64,000 nucleotides of DNA, from contig NZ_QTPP01000004.1 of assembly GCF_003853415.1 (NCBI RefSeq), forward strand, positions 1-64,000. The letters are read 5' to 3'. Numbering within the stretch: position 1 is the first letter of the stretch; the number at the start of each line of letters is the position of its first letter. A program made the position numbers and the translations under genes. The notes beneath the pieces are model-generated. The model saw only the letters and a list, made by a program, of their open reading frames with translations, did not search any database and was not told where the DNA came from. This DNA is from Burkholderia sp. Bp9142. GTDB lineage: Bacteria; Pseudomonadota; Gammaproteobacteria; Burkholderiales; Burkholderiaceae. Shown here one piece after another: positions 18,167 to 26,857 of this stretch.

Positions 18167-19603
18167 ATGAAAACCTACGACCAGTTCTACATCGACGGCG
18201 CATGGCGCAAACCGGCCGGAACGGGCACGATCGACGTGATCGACTCGGGCACCGAGGCCGTGATCGGCCGGATTCCCGAAGGTGTCGCGTCGGACGCGCA
18301 GGACGCGGTCCGCGCGGCGCGGGCGGCATTCGACGCGTGGGCCGCGACGCCGGCCGCGACGCGCGCGGGCTACCTGCGCAAGATCGTCGAGCGCCTGCAG
18401 GCGCGCAGCGAGGAACTCGCGCAATCGATCACCGGCGAAGTCGGGATGCCGATCAAGCTGTCGCGCGCGATCCAGGTCGGCGGCCCGATCTACAACTGGA
18501 AGGCGTACGCGAAGCTCGCCGAATCGTTCGAATTCGAGGCGACGGTCGGCAACTCGCTGGTGGTGCGCGAGCCGGTCGGCGTCGTCGCGGCGATCACGCC
18601 GTGGAACTACCCGCTCAACCAGGTCACGCTGAAGGTCGCACCGGCACTCGCGGCCGGCTGCACGGTCGTCCTGAAGCCGTCCGAAGTCGCGCCGCTCAAT
18701 GCGTTCATGCTCGCCGAGGCGATTCACGAGGCGGGTCTGCCGCCGGGCGTGTTCAACCTCGTGTGCGGTTATGGCCCGGTCGTCGGCGAGGCGCTGGCGA
18801 GCGATCCGGACGTCGACATGGTGTCGTTCACGGGTTCGACGCGTGCCGGCAAGCGCGTGGCTGAACTCGCGGCCGCGGGCGTGAAGCGCGTCGCGCTCGA
18901 ACTGGGCGGCAAGTCGGCGTCGGTGATCCTCGACGATGCCGATTTCGTGACGGCGGTGAAGGGCACGGTCAATGCGTGCTACCTGAACGCGGGCCAGACC
19001 TGTTCGGCGCACACGCGGATGCTGGTGCCGCAGGCGCGCTACGACGAGGCGCGCGCGATCGCGAAGGCGGCGGCCGAAGCGTATGTGGCGGGCGACCCGC
19101 GTCAGGAAACGACGCGCCTCGGCGCACTGGCATCGGCCGTTCAGCAGCAGCGCGTGCAGGCCTACATCCAGCGCGGGATCGACGACGGCGCGGAGCTCGT
19201 GACGGGCGGCACGGGCCTGCCGGAAGGGCTCGCGAAGGGCTTCTTCGTGAAGCCGACGGTGTTCGGCCGCGTCGACCCGAAATCGACGATCGCGCAGGAA
19301 GAGATCTTCGGGCCGGTGCTGTCGATCATCACGTATCGCGACGAAGAGGAAGCGGTGCGGATCGCGAACGATTCGCCGTACGGGCTCGGCGGCGCGGTAT
19401 GGGCGGGCAGCGACGAACGTGCGATGCGCGTCGCGCGCCGCATCCGCACGGGGCAGGTCGACATCAACGGCGGCACGTGGAACGGCGCAGCGCCGTTCGG
19501 CGGCTACAAGCAGTCGGGACACGGCCGCGAGAACGGCGTGTACGGGCTCGAAGAGTATCTCGAGTACAAGTCGATGCAGCTCAAGCCGGCGAATCAGGGC
19601 TGA
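18167..19603 (+). CDS. Aldehyde dehydrogenase family protein
   Basis: This 478-residue NAD(P)+-dependent enzyme oxidises aldehydes to acids. The cofactor motif FTGST is at residues 221-225. The catalytic base is Glu245 in ALELGGKSA and the nucleophile is Cys279 in [10 protein letters not shown]. The C-terminal [17 protein letters not shown] segment is normal for the family. Length is standard. The ATG at 18167 follows GGAAGCG, after CGGGAGACAG. It stands alone, divergent from a small hypothetical gene, and is followed by a terminator. The substrate cannot be told from sequence. Confidence 0.94.
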   Translation: MKTYDQFYIDGAWRKPAGTGTIDVIDSGTEAVIGRIPEGVASDAQDAVRAARAAFDAWAATPAATRAGYLRKIVERLQARSEELAQSITGEVGMPIKLSRAIQVGGPIYNWKAYAKLAESFEFEATVGNSLVVREPVGVVAAITPWNYPLNQVTLKVAPALAAGCTVVLKPSEVAPLNAFMLAEAIHEAGLPPGVFNLVCGYGPVVGEALASDPDVDMVSFTGSTRAGKRVAELAAAGVKRVALELGGKSASVILDDADFVTAVKGTVNACYLNAGQTCSAHTRMLVPQARYDEARAIAKAAAEAYVAGDPRQETTRLGALASAVQQQRVQAYIQRGIDDGAELVTGGTGLPEGLAKGFFVKPTVFGRVDPKSTIAQEEIFGPVLSIITYRDEEEAVRIANDSPYGLGGAVWAGSDERAMRVARRIRTGQVDINGGTWNGAAPFGGYKQSGHGRENGVYGLEEYLEYKSMQLKPANQG

Positions 19604-19626
19604 GCGTTTCAAGCCGCATGACCGGA

Positions 19627-19654
19627 AAACGGCACGCTCGCGTGCCGTTTTTTT
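19627..19654 (+). terminator. Intrinsic terminator of the aldehyde dehydrogenase gene
   Basis: AAACGGCACG (19627-19636) pairs with CGTGCCGTTT (19641-19650), with loop CTCG and a run of seven T bases from 19648. Confidence 0.93.
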
Positions 19655-19732
19655 ATTGACGACCGTCAAGGTGCGCGCCGGTGGATCGTCGATCATCGCG
19701 TTTCCGATTGCCGATGTTTCGACGAGGTTCAG

Positions 19733-20923
19733 ATGACCGCACGCACTTCCTTCCCGCCGCTCACGATTCGCGGCCGCACGTTGCTGCCCGTGGTGCAGGG
19801 CGGCATGGGCGTCGGCATCTCCGCGCACCGCCTCGCCGGCAGCGTCGCGCGCGAAGGCGCGCTCGGCACGATCGCCAGCATCGACCTGCGTCACCACCAT
19901 GCGGACCTGCTCGCGCGCTGTCGGGCGAATCCCGATCGTGCGACGCTCGAGGCCGCGAACCTCGAAGCGCTCGCGCGCGAGATTCGTCTCGCGAAGACCT
20001 ACAGCGAAGGACGCGGGATGATCGCGGTCAACGTGATGAAGGCAGTGAGCGCACATGCGGATTACGTGCGCGTCGCGTGCGAAGAGGGCGCGGACGCGAT
20101 CGTGATGGGTGCGGGCCTGCCGCTCGATCTGCCTGACCTCACGCAGGGTCACGACATCGCGCTGATCCCGATCCTGTCGGACAGCCGCGGGATCGCGCTG
20201 GTGCTGAAGAAGTGGATGAAGAAGGGGCGGCTGCCCGATGCGATCGTGATCGAGCATCCCGCGCATGCGGGCGGCCACCTCGGCGTCACGCAGATCGACG
20301 ACATGCATGATGCGCGCTTCGATTTCGCGCGCGTGCTCGACGAGACCGCGCAGGTCATGGCATCGCTCGGCCTTGCGCGCGACACGATTCCGCTGATCGT
20401 CGCGGGCGGGATCAACAGTCACGACACGGTGCGAGCGGCGCTCGCGGCCGGTGCGAACGGCGTGCAGGTGGGCACGCCGTTCGCGGTGACGGAAGAGGGG
20501 GATGCGCATCCGAACTTCAAGCGCGTGCTGGCCGATGCGCTGCCCGACGACATCGTCGAATTCGTCAGCGTGACGGGGCTGCCGGCGCGCGCGGTGAAGA
20601 CCCCCTGGCTCGATCGCTACCTGCGCAACGAAACGCGCATCCGCGACAAGCTCGGCGTGCTGAAGCAGCGCTGTCCGACCGCGCTCGAATGCCTGAGCGT
20701 CTGCGGCTTGCGCGACGGCATCGAGAAGTTCGGCCATTTCTGCATCGACACGCGGCTCGCGGCCGCGCTGCGCGGCGACGTCGCGAACGGGCTGTTCTTC
20801 CGCGGCCGCGAAGCGCTGCCGTTCGGCCGTGCGATCCGCAGCGTGCGCGATCTGCTCGACCTGCTGCTGACGGGCCGTGCGACCGAGCCTGCGGCAAACC
20901 GCCCCACGTTTACGCTGGCTTGA
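19733..20923 (+). CDS. Nitronate monooxygenase-like flavoprotein
   Basis: This 396-residue TIM-barrel FMN enzyme belongs to the nitronate monooxygenase (2-nitropropane dioxygenase) group, which oxidises alkyl nitronates such as propionate-3-nitronate. FMN-binding and active-site segments seen are VQGGMGVGISAHRLAG near the N-terminus, IEHPAHAGGHLG in the middle with the catalytic-type His, and VAGGINSHDTVRAALAAGA with GVQVGTPF near residues 223-250. The C-terminal Cys-rich part (CPTALECLSVCGLRDG) is shared by the longer members. The ATG at 19733 follows GAGGTTCAG. It lies 65 bp ahead of ompW, in the same direction. Confidence 0.88.
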   Translation: MTARTSFPPLTIRGRTLLPVVQGGMGVGISAHRLAGSVAREGALGTIASIDLRHHHADLLARCRANPDRATLEAANLEALAREIRLAKTYSEGRGMIAVNVMKAVSAHADYVRVACEEGADAIVMGAGLPLDLPDLTQGHDIALIPILSDSRGIALVLKKWMKKGRLPDAIVIEHPAHAGGHLGVTQIDDMHDARFDFARVLDETAQVMASLGLARDTIPLIVAGGINSHDTVRAALAAGANGVQVGTPFAVTEEGDAHPNFKRVLADALPDDIVEFVSVTGLPARAVKTPWLDRYLRNETRIRDKLGVLKQRCPTALECLSVCGLRDGIEKFGHFCIDTRLAAALRGDVANGLFFRGREALPFGRAIRSVRDLLDLLLTGRATEPAANRPTFTLA

Positions 20924-20988
20924 CGGATATCAAGATGGCGAAAAGACCCTACTGGGAGAATGGAAACCATTCTTTGGGGGTCCGTACC

Positions 20989-21630
20989 ATGCATAAAACG
21001 ATTCGAACTTGTGTCACCGCTGCCGCCGTTGCGGCAAGTTTCGCCGCGATGCCTTCGCTGTCGCACGCGGCATCGCCGGGCGACGGCATCAACCAGGGTG
21101 ACGTACTGGTCCGGCTGCGCGCGATCAGCATCCAGCCGAACGAGCGCGCGAGCGACACGCTCGGCGCGATCAACACCGGCGTGAACAACGCGATCGTGCC
21201 GGAGCTCGACTTCACCTACATGATCCGCGACTACCTGGGCGTGGAGCTGATCCTCGCCACGTCGCGGCACCAGATGACGTCGAGCCTCGGCAATCTCGGC
21301 GGCGTGGGCGTGCTGCCGCCGACACTGCTGCTGCAATACCACTTCAACCATGCCGGCAAGGTGCGTCCGTACGTCGGCGCGGGCCTGAACTACACGTACT
21401 TCTACAACAACGGGCTCAACGTCGGCGGCGAGGGCGTGTCGATCAACAAGAGCAGCTTCGGTCCGGCGCTGCAGTTCGGCGTCGACGTGCAGTTGACGAA
21501 GAAGGTGTTCATGAACGTCGACGTCAAGAAGATCTGGATGAGCACCGATGCGACGCTCGGCGACAAGGGCATCGGCACGCTGCACATCGATCCGCTGATC
21601 GTGGGCGTGGGCGTCGGGATGAAGTTCTAG
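20989..21630 (+). CDS. ompW: OmpW-family outer membrane protein
   Basis: This 213-residue protein has a signal peptide cut after SLSHA near residue 27. It then forms an eight-stranded OmpW-type barrel with typical strands: GDVLVRLRAISIQP, NAIVPELDFTYMIRDYLGVELI and YVGAGLNYTYFYN. It ends in GMKF, the C-terminal phenylalanine of outer-membrane barrels. OmpW proteins give a hydrophobic channel for small apolar molecules. Its TAG stop at 21628-21630 overlaps the usher stop on the other strand. Its transcript would end at a hairpin located inside the usher 3' end. Confidence 0.93.
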   Translation: MHKTIRTCVTAAAVAASFAAMPSLSHAASPGDGINQGDVLVRLRAISIQPNERASDTLGAINTGVNNAIVPELDFTYMIRDYLGVELILATSRHQMTSSLGNLGGVGVLPPTLLLQYHFNHAGKVRPYVGAGLNYTYFYNNGLNVGGEGVSINKSSFGPALQFGVDVQLTKKVFMNVDVKKIWMSTDATLGDKGIGTLHIDPLIVGVGVGMKF

Positions 21631-24161
21631 GCGCGCGCGGGAAAGAACAGAGTTGGGGTTGGCGGCATGGCAGTCGGCATGCCGCTCTTTTTTTGTGCGG
21701 CATCCGCGACGGACGCGGGCAACGACTCGCAGCGCGCCTCGGCCCGCTCGTAATAGCGCGTCGTGGCAGGCGGCGTGTCCGGCAGCGCGATCGCCAGGCG
21801 GCAGTACGTGCCGTTCGGCAACGCGACCCGCAGCGGCGTCGTCAGCTGGGTGCCCGTGAGCAGCAGCCTGCCTTCGCTTCCGGTGACGGTCACGAACCGG
21901 TCGCCGTCGTCGATGACGGTCGACAGCACGGGCAGCGGTGCGCCGTTCGCCTGCGTCACGGTCAGCAGCACGCGCCGCGTTTGCTCGACGGCGAATTCGA
22001 CGCGGCTGACCGAACCGCGGCCGGCTTCGACGGTCTGCATGCCGTTCTTCAGGTCGACATCGCGCGGCAGGCTTTTCGTATTGATCCGAATGAACGCTTG
22101 CGCGTACGGGGGCAGCGATGCGATGACGGCTCGGCCGTGCCGGTCGGTCCAGACCGGGCCCGACGGCGTCGCGAGTTCGATGCCGGCGCGCTCGCCGACG
22201 CTGGCGAGCGCGAACGTGTCGCGAATCTCGTACGGCGACAGCATGCCGACGCCATCGAGCAGCGCGACCGCGCCGCGCAGATTGACGCCGATCGTCGAGC
22301 GGCCGGCGCCGTAGAGGCCGGCGTTCAGGGTCGCGCGCGCATGGTTCGGCGTGGCGCTGACCGTCGCGCGGATCGACGGCGACCGGATCGCGGTGTCGTA
22401 GTCGGCCGCGACACCATAGCTGCCGGTGCGGCCGAACGTGTCGGAATAGCGGGCGCCCGAGCGCACCGAATCGCCGGTGACGTTCGCATACGCGCTGACG
22501 CTGCGCGTGCCGATCGGCACGGTGATGGTGACATAGACCTGCGTACCGCCGCTGCCGCGGGTGCCGAGCGTACGGTTCACGTTCAGCGCAACCGATCCCC
22601 GCCGGAGCAGGCGAGTCCACGTGCCGGCGACGCGCTGCATGGCGGGGCCGTCGAATAATCCGACCCGCGTGTAGTCGAGCGACAGCATGCCGAGCGCGCG
22701 AGCGTGCCAGCCCAGCGCAGCGGCGAACTGGGTATGCGAGGGCGGCGTGAATGTGTCCGTCTCCTGGACCGCATCGGTCAGCTCCCGATATCCGGGCGTG
22801 CGCCGGACGAACGACACATTGGCGCTCAGTGCCGTGCCGCGGCTGCTCGCCAGCGCGACACGGGCCTGGGTGCCGCGTCGACCGGCGGTACGGCTGACGT
22901 CGAGGCCGACGGCCGCGTCGATACCGGCAAGCGGGGTGAACGTGACGCTCGCGGCACCCGACTGCAACGGCGACGATACCAGGATGCCGGCATTGAGCCG
23001 GGCGCGTTGCCAGAGTTGCCAGCCGTGCGTGGCGGTCGCGAGCCATGGGGCTTGCGCGTATCCGTCGTTCTGCAGGCGGCCGACCGCGAGCGCCAGTCCT
23101 TGCCCGGCGGCGAGCCCGGCGCCGGGCAGCGACGAGCCCGGCACGATGAAATGCTGGATGTCGCCGGTTGCCTCGACGATGGTGACGTCGAGGTCCGCCG
23201 TGCCGCTGACGAGCGGCAGGTCGCCCAGCGCGAACGGGCCGGGCGGCAACTGCGACGAGTGGATCAGTACGCCGAGCTGGCGCACCTCGACACGCGCTTG
23301 CGTGCGCGCGATTCCGGTGACCCGTGCGGCCGTGCCGGGCGCGGCCGCCAGCGCCTCGTCGGGAAACGTTTGCACCCCGAACATCCGGCCGATCGAGAAC
23401 AGCGTCGAGCGCGGGACGATCTGCCCGGCCTGCAATATCGTGCCGCGCGACGCGAACGTGCGCTGTGCATAGGCAGCCTGATGGTCGACGCCGACATGGC
23501 CGTCCACGGCCGTGGCGATCTGGCTGCTGCGCACGATCCAGTCCGCCGCGTTGAAGCCGGCTTCGGTCGTGGCTTGCCAGTATTGCGACGTGCCGGCCGG
23601 ATTGCGCGTTGTCATCGCGAGCAAGTCGTAGTTGACGAGCCCGGCGAAACCGCCGCGCTCGAACGTGTCGGGCGTGCGCCGGCCCGTATCGAGTGCATCG
23701 GCCGGCACGACGAGGTCGACGGCGCCGTCGGCCGGGCGCAGCGTGACAATCGCTTGCGGATAGGCGTGCCGGTAGTCGTAGCATGGGGGCATGTCGGCGC
23801 TGGTGTCGCGCGCGGTTGTCTCCCGGAGCGCGTCGGGCACGACGAGGCCGGCCACACGCAGCAGGCCGGGTGTCGCGCACAGGTTGCCGTTGTCGTCGAA
23901 TCGCACATCGGCGCGGCCGGCGCGCTTGCCGTTGACCGTCAGCCGAACGGAGGCCGTGCCGGGCATGAAGCGCGGCGCGTGCGCGAAATAGCGGCTCGCC
24001 GCGGCGTCGATCCCGTGCTCGCGCAGCATGCCGGCATCGAACTCGAGCGCGTCGGGCGCGGTGCCGCCCGGGTTGGCTGCGGCGGCGCACGGCATGCAGC
24101 CCGCGACGAGGGACAGCCCGAGCGCGAGCAGGCCGCCCCGGCCCTGGATGGCACCTGACAT
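21627..24161 (-). CDS. Fimbrial outer-membrane usher protein
   Basis: This 844-residue usher forms the outer-membrane pore that assembles pilus subunits delivered by the chaperone. A signal peptide (LLALGLSLVAGCMPCAAA) is followed by the N-terminal chaperone-binding domain (EFDAGMLREHGIDAAASRYF). The FGVQTFPDEALAAA and PLVSGTADLDVTIVEATGD segments are family-typical, and a plug and barrel follow. The C-terminal CTD contains LTVTQANGAPLPVLSTVIDDG. The ATG at 24161 is chosen over an upstream in-frame start that would overlap the chaperone gene. It lies downstream of the chaperone and subunit genes. The last codons overlap the ompW terminator. Confidence 0.93.
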   Translation of the reverse strand: MSGAIQGRGGLLALGLSLVAGCMPCAAAANPGGTAPDALEFDAGMLREHGIDAAASRYFAHAPRFMPGTASVRLTVNGKRAGRADVRFDDNGNLCATPGLLRVAGLVVPDALRETTARDTSADMPPCYDYRHAYPQAIVTLRPADGAVDLVVPADALDTGRRTPDTFERGGFAGLVNYDLLAMTTRNPAGTSQYWQATTEAGFNAADWIVRSSQIATAVDGHVGVDHQAAYAQRTFASRGTILQAGQIVPRSTLFSIGRMFGVQTFPDEALAAAPGTAARVTGIARTQARVEVRQLGVLIHSSQLPPGPFALGDLPLVSGTADLDVTIVEATGDIQHFIVPGSSLPGAGLAAGQGLALAVGRLQNDGYAQAPWLATATHGWQLWQRARLNAGILVSSPLQSGAASVTFTPLAGIDAAVGLDVSRTAGRRGTQARVALASSRGTALSANVSFVRRTPGYRELTDAVQETDTFTPPSHTQFAAALGWHARALGMLSLDYTRVGLFDGPAMQRVAGTWTRLLRRGSVALNVNRTLGTRGSGGTQVYVTITVPIGTRSVSAYANVTGDSVRSGARYSDTFGRTGSYGVAADYDTAIRSPSIRATVSATPNHARATLNAGLYGAGRSTIGVNLRGAVALLDGVGMLSPYEIRDTFALASVGERAGIELATPSGPVWTDRHGRAVIASLPPYAQAFIRINTKSLPRDVDLKNGMQTVEAGRGSVSRVEFAVEQTRRVLLTVTQANGAPLPVLSTVIDDGDRFVTVTGSEGRLLLTGTQLTTPLRVALPNGTYCRLAIALPDTPPATTRYYERAEARCESLPASVADAAQKKSGMPTAMPPTPTLFFPARA
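21662..21694 (+). terminator. Terminator of ompW, lying inside the usher gene
   Basis: GCGGCATG (21662-21669) pairs perfectly with CATGCCGC (21678-21685), followed by TC and seven T bases (21688-21694). In the opposite direction these bases code for usher residues near QKKSGMPTAMPP. Confidence 0.82.
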
Positions 24162-24189
24162 TGCAGATCCGGATTCGAAGGCGCGGTGC

Positions 24190-24927
24190 TTACCGGTGCG
24201 TGACCGCTTCGGTCGCGGCGGGGGCGAGCGATGCGTCGTAGTGGTCGACCGAGTAGCCATAGACGGTGGCGGGGAAGAGGCGCACGCGCTCGGGCGTCGC
24301 GGCCTCGCGGGCCAATGCGATCCGGCGGGTCTGGCCGGCCAGCACGTAGGGTGCCGGCAGCGACACGATCTGCTGCGACGGCAGCAACTGCACTTTCTGT
24401 TCGAGACGCACCACGTAGCGGCTGTCGTTGCGCACGATCAGCTTGCCGTCCTCGATCGACCACTTCAGCAGTTCCCACGGTCTGTCGTTGCGCGCGAGGT
24501 CCTGCGGCTGGATCAGCACCGGCAGGTTCTGGCGAATGATCGTCTGGATCTCGTTTCTGCCCGGGCGTTTCGGCGGAATGCCGGAGAACGACGCACGGGC
24601 GAGGCGCTGCGTGGCGAGCGGCTGGTTCACAGCGAGAACGAACCGGACGAGCTGCACCGCACCGCCTTCGACGCGCGCGATCGGGGGTGTCACGATGACG
24701 AGCTCGGCCCTGTCCTCGGGAATGGGCTCGATCGTCGTGTGCAGGAGCGTTGGATGGCTGTCGGTATTCTTGACCGAGATCGTTCCTTCGCCGTCGGCTT
24801 CGTCGACGATCACCACGGACGTTTCGGGCACGACGCCCATGGCGTGTACGGCGTTCGAATCGATCAGGCAACCGAGGAGCGGGATGAGCAATGACACCCG
24901 CAGGGTGTGGCGTGCAGGGAATTTCAT
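24190..24927 (-). CDS. Periplasmic pilus chaperone, PapD family
   Basis: This 245-residue chaperone binds pilus subunits in the periplasm by donor-strand complementation and hands them to the usher. A signal peptide ends after NAVHA near residue 29. The first Ig domain has the alternating strand GGAVQLVRFVLAVNQP and the conserved Arg-containing start (MGVVPETSVVIVDEADGEGTI). The second domain ends in RLFPATVYGYSVDHYDA. It lies between the subunit gene and the usher gene in the same direction, 28 bp before the usher start. Target pilus is unknown. Confidence 0.9.
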   Translation of the reverse strand: MKFPARHTLRVSLLIPLLGCLIDSNAVHAMGVVPETSVVIVDEADGEGTISVKNTDSHPTLLHTTIEPIPEDRAELVIVTPPIARVEGGAVQLVRFVLAVNQPLATQRLARASFSGIPPKRPGRNEIQTIIRQNLPVLIQPQDLARNDRPWELLKWSIEDGKLIVRNDSRYVVRLEQKVQLLPSQQIVSLPAPYVLAGQTRRIALAREAATPERVRLFPATVYGYSVDHYDASLAPAATEAVTHR

Positions 24928-25040
24928 GGCGGTGGCAGGCTAGGGGGCATCGTGCAGCGCGCCGCCGCTTCGGCGAAGCGGCGGCGCGGTCGACGCCAGT
25001 CAGGCGATCGACACGATCGGAGGAAAGACGCGTACCGGAA

Positions 25041-25721
25041 TTACAGGTACACGAGCGACACGGTGGCGAGGCCGTCGAGATTGATTTCCTGGCTCAGGTC
25101 GAGGTTCGACGTCTTGTCGATCGCGGCCTGCACGTCGAGCGTGCCGGTGAAGACCTTCGCCGCGACCGGGACGGTCTGGCCTTTCTTCGCCCACGACTCG
25201 TAGCCGCCGGTGTTGTTGACGATTCCGTTGGACGTCACCCAGCTGGCGCCGTTGGTGCTTGAATAAATCGAATCGACTGCTGCACCATCCGCCTGGAACG
25301 TATTCGTTCTGAAACGGAATGCAAAGGCGCCGATATTCTTGCCGCCCGCCGAGCCGAGGCCGAATTGCGTGGCGACCGAATTGGACGAGCCGAAGAAGTT
25401 GATGTTGCCGGTAAATGCGCCGGTGCCGGCACGATTATCCTGTGCGGTCAGCGCGACGCGGGCGGCGGCGTCACAGGTGATCGTGATCGAATCCGACATG
25501 ACCGCGAGCAGCGTGGGCGAGGTCGGGTTGAGTTCGGCCACGCCGATCAGTCCGTAATCGAACGTGCCGCCGCCGGCGAGCGTCGGCGTGCAGGCGCCGG
25601 GTTTGATCTTCCCGGTGACCTTGACGTCGAACGAGTCGGCGTACGCAGATGCGCTTCCCAGCGCGAGCAGGCCTGCAACCACGAGGCTCGAGGCTTGTTT
25701 CGTCATCTTAACGAATTTCAT
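25041..25721 (-). CDS. Fimbrial subunit-like protein (DUF1120 type)
   Basis: This 226-residue secreted protein has a signal peptide with hydrophobic core SSLVVAGLLALGSASAYA, cut near residue 28. The mature protein begins DSFDVKVTGKIKPGACTPTL, the pattern of DUF1120 proteins and close to pilin starts, with cysteines in GACTPTL and TITCDAAARV that would form the subunit disulfide. The ATG at 25721 is preceded by CAGGAA; the frame is open upstream but lacks this site. It is the first gene of the chaperone/usher operon and sits next to an AT-rich region. It is probably the major pilus subunit. Confidence 0.85.
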   Translation of the reverse strand: MKFVKMTKQASSLVVAGLLALGSASAYADSFDVKVTGKIKPGACTPTLAGGGTFDYGLIGVAELNPTSPTLLAVMSDSITITCDAAARVALTAQDNRAGTGAFTGNINFFGSSNSVATQFGLGSAGGKNIGAFAFRFRTNTFQADGAAVDSIYSSTNGASWVTSNGIVNNTGGYESWAKKGQTVPVAAKVFTGTLDVQAAIDKTSNLDLSQEINLDGLATVSLVYL

Positions 25722-26040
25722 CTGAATGGGTTCCTGATAACTGGCCGGAATTACGAAATTAATTCGGTGATCCGGGTTTTGATTAATGGAAGTTGGATCG
25801 CTCGCCGGAATTTCCGGAGAACGGGTGGAATTTATCAATTGGATTTGTGAATTGAAATCGTACTTGTACAGATTTTTTTGGCTATTTTTACGAAATTAAC
25901 GTTGGTTAATCGTGAAAATAATTCGATTTATCGATGGAAGCTGGTGTTTTGATCGTTACGAATGTCAGATGCAATATTTTTCAGCTTCGGTAACGATTGA
26001 GCGGTATGGCTTTGATCTGAGCGGACAATGTCGAAGATCG
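25722..26040. promoter_or_regulatory. AT-rich upstream region of the pilus operon
   Basis: This stretch is far richer in A and T than the rest of the window, especially from 25840 to 26000. It has T-runs (TTTTTTTGG), the inverted repeat TTAAC-GTTG-GTTAA at 25896-25909 and GTAC-TT-GTAC at 25860-25869. No gene is seen. It looks like a promoter region open to H-NS/MvaT-type silencing and local regulation. Confidence 0.6.
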
Positions 26041-26292
26041 GGTGGCGCGATCCTGGCATGCGGGTTGGCGATGGACGATCCTGACCGAGGACGCGCGGCG
26101 TCATTGCGACCATGGCGTTTGCCGGCAGCGGGAAGTCGGAACGGAAGCGGCGTGCGTCGCGTTGATCGCGACGGGGCGTGTGCGGGGGCGGGACGGGGGC
26201 GGGCGGTCGGAGTCGGCCGGCGGGTGGCCCGTGATCGGGCCGGGAGCGCCCGGGCGGGCGCATCGCGTCGGCACGCGCCGACGCGGGACGGC
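26041..26292. other. GC-rich spacer
   Basis: This spacer returns to normal GC after the AT-rich region. I see no gene, terminator or repeat that I can support. Confidence 0.5.
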
Positions 26293-26496
26293 TTACAGCT
26301 TGTCGTACTGGAAACGCATCGCGGTGCCTTCGCGCGTGATGCGCTCCCACACGGTGCGCTTTTCGTCGTCGCTCAGGAATACCCAGTTCGACACTTCGGT
26401 GGCCGTTCGGCCGCAGCCCTTGCAGACTTCGTCGAAGAGGGTCGAGCACACGCCGATGCAGGGGCTGTCGGGCAGGTCGTGGAGATTGGAGGCCAT
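26293..26496 (-). CDS. DUF1289 domain protein
   Basis: This 67-residue protein has the DUF1289 cysteine pattern: CIGVCST, then CKGCGRT, with a conserved WVFLSDDEKR-type helix after it. The four cysteines (two CxxC-like pairs) suggest a metal or Fe-S binding site. Family members are small, cytosolic and of unknown function, often found near Fe-S or oxidative-stress genes. It is a single gene between the pilus operon and the polyamine transporter. Confidence 0.85.
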   Translation of the reverse strand: MASNLHDLPDSPCIGVCSTLFDEVCKGCGRTATEVSNWVFLSDDEKRTVWERITREGTAMRFQYDKL

Positions 26497-26857
26497 CGGG
26501 AAGGTTCGCGCTTTGAATCGTCAGGGCGTCATTTTAATGCATCGGGATGACGCGGCCGGGCAGCGATGCCGGCGGCGCGACGGCCGCCCGTCCGGACGGT
26601 TTCGTCACCGCCTTCTTTTCCTGATGGACAGACGCCGATTACCCGATAGAATTCCCCCGGAACGCCCCGTCGTGCGGGCCGCCCGGGCGGCTCGTGGCGG
26701 GAATCTGTTCCGTTTGCGCGACACGGGCATGATTTTTTTGTGACGGAGCGCGAATGGTGGTAGCGTTCGGGGTTTTCGAGGGGCGGCGTGCCAGAATGCG
26801 CCGCCATGACGAGGCAGACGGCAGCCGGACAAGCGGTCCGGCCGGAGGGAGAACGGG
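26497..26857. other. Intergenic region upstream of potF
   Basis: No gene is supported here. It holds the potF leader, ending in GGAGGGAGAACGGG just before the ATG. A promoter for potF must lie here, but I cannot fix it with confidence. Confidence 0.5.

Noticed and set aside
18134..20737. An 867-codon open frame opposite the aldehyde dehydrogenase and nitronate monooxygenase genes
   Set aside because: Arg/Ala-rich antisense shadow spanning two clear genes, with no ribosome site or motif.
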